Positions 63,682 to 64,000 of a stretch of DNA of 64,000 bases are shown piece by piece. Made by a program: the position numbers and the translations under genes. The notes under the pieces were generated by a model that searched no databases, was not told where the DNA came from, and saw only the letters and a program-made list of their open reading frames with translations. The stretch's first letter is position 1. Each line of letters opens with the position of its first letter. Source of the DNA: Posidonia oceanica (Eukaryota > Streptophyta > Magnoliopsida > Alismatales > Posidoniaceae); NCBI GenBank assembly GCA_037176725.1, contig JAZBRS010000049.1, forward strand, positions 13,720,001-13,784,000, written 5' to 3'.

Positions 63682-64000
63682 TGTAATATCCTGATTTTCC
63701 ATAATATAATTGAGTTATTTATTTTGGAAAATCTTTCCCTGTTGTTGTTGCTATTGTTTGTGGTGTGTTGGTGTTGTGTGTCTTTAGTGGTTTGGTTTCT
63801 GGCTCCTCGGTGTTGTTTGGTGTGGTCGTGAGGAAGTGAGGGCTTTGTTGAAGGATGTTTGGGGCTGTGTGTGGTTTGTGGTGGAAAATGGGTCAGAATG
63901 CAATTTGCCCATTTTTCCCACCGCACGTGCCCATTTCCTTCTTCCCCTTTTCTTCTTCCTTCCTTCCGTTTTCTCCACCCGACAACCGATTGCAGCCTAA
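63682..64000 (+). repeat. Element D 3' LTR, cut by the window end
   Basis: It matches 56751-57071 with a few substitutions (for example CTTTAG against CATTAG, CACCGCACG against CACCACACG) and one GT dinucleotide fewer in the GTGTGTG run. Confidence 0.93.

Larger units (their letters stand above)
56751..64000 (+). mobile_element. Element D: Tekay/Del-like chromovirus (Ty3/gypsy)
   Basis: A 2.16-kb 5' LTR, an initiator-Met PBS, gag with two CCHC knuckles, protease, RT, RNase H, integrase with GPY/F region and a C-terminal chromodomain-like tail are followed by the start of the 3' LTR at 63682, cut by the window end. In the 319 bp of LTR that can be compared, there are about five substitutions and one 2-bp indel, so it is fairly young. 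The body nevertheless carries eight stops and one frameshift. Confidence 0.9.

Overview
The window is plant nuclear heterochromatin made entirely of nested Ty3/gypsy (Metaviridae) LTR retrotransposons. I found no host gene, tRNA or rRNA. A plant origin is indicated by Tat-lineage hallmarks (a second, archaeal-type RNase H, very long LTRs opening TGTTGACACC on the coding strand, and an extra ORF between pol and the 3' LTR), by a Tekay/Del-like chromovirus primed by initiator tRNA-Met, and by short GT-AG introns. The species cannot be fixed; a large-genome seed plant, probably an angiosperm, fits.

Layout. Element B (+ strand, oldest, Tat lineage) is the host scaffold: part of its 5' LTR is 15061-17707 and 42780-43981, its body is 43982-56750, and its 3' end lies right of the window. 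Three elements sit inside it. Element C (- strand, 435-15060, Tat lineage, about 1.2-kb LTRs) abuts the B 5' LTR at 15061. Element A (- strand, 17708-42779, 25 kb with 5.7-kb LTRs, same family as B) splits the B LTR and is flanked by a near-perfect 5-bp duplication. Element D (+ strand, 56751 to past the window end, Tekay/Del-like) sits in the B 3' UTR. Element E (1-434) is the edge of an A-family LTR that has cut the left LTR of C.

Coding content. A has an open 1762-codon gag-pro frame, an integrase catalytic core and a 400-codon DUF7745-like ORF. It has lost all of RT, both RNases H and the zinc-binding part of integrase. B keeps RT, both RNases H, integrase and the DUF7745-like ORF as a stop-riddled pseudogene, but has lost the gag zinc knuckle region. 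C keeps only a broken gag, and on its antisense strand carries an eight-exon, coiled-coil, plant-mobile-domain-like gene whose introns are all phase 0. D is a decayed gag-pol with a predicted 106-nt intron between gag and protease whose removal restores frame.

Most notable unexplained structure: element C carries about eleven copies of a roughly 60-bp module. Each is two back-to-back hairpins built from GTTGGACGC and GCGTCCAAC half-sites with about 11-nt loops. Copies lie in both LTRs, in the leader and on both sides of the antisense gene, and I did not see them in A, B or D. Also notable are the many different tandem arrays in the 3' UTRs of A, B and C, a roughly 91-bp periodicity inside the A and B LTRs, and premature stops that are almost all TAG, as expected from decay of methylated CAG/CTG sites.
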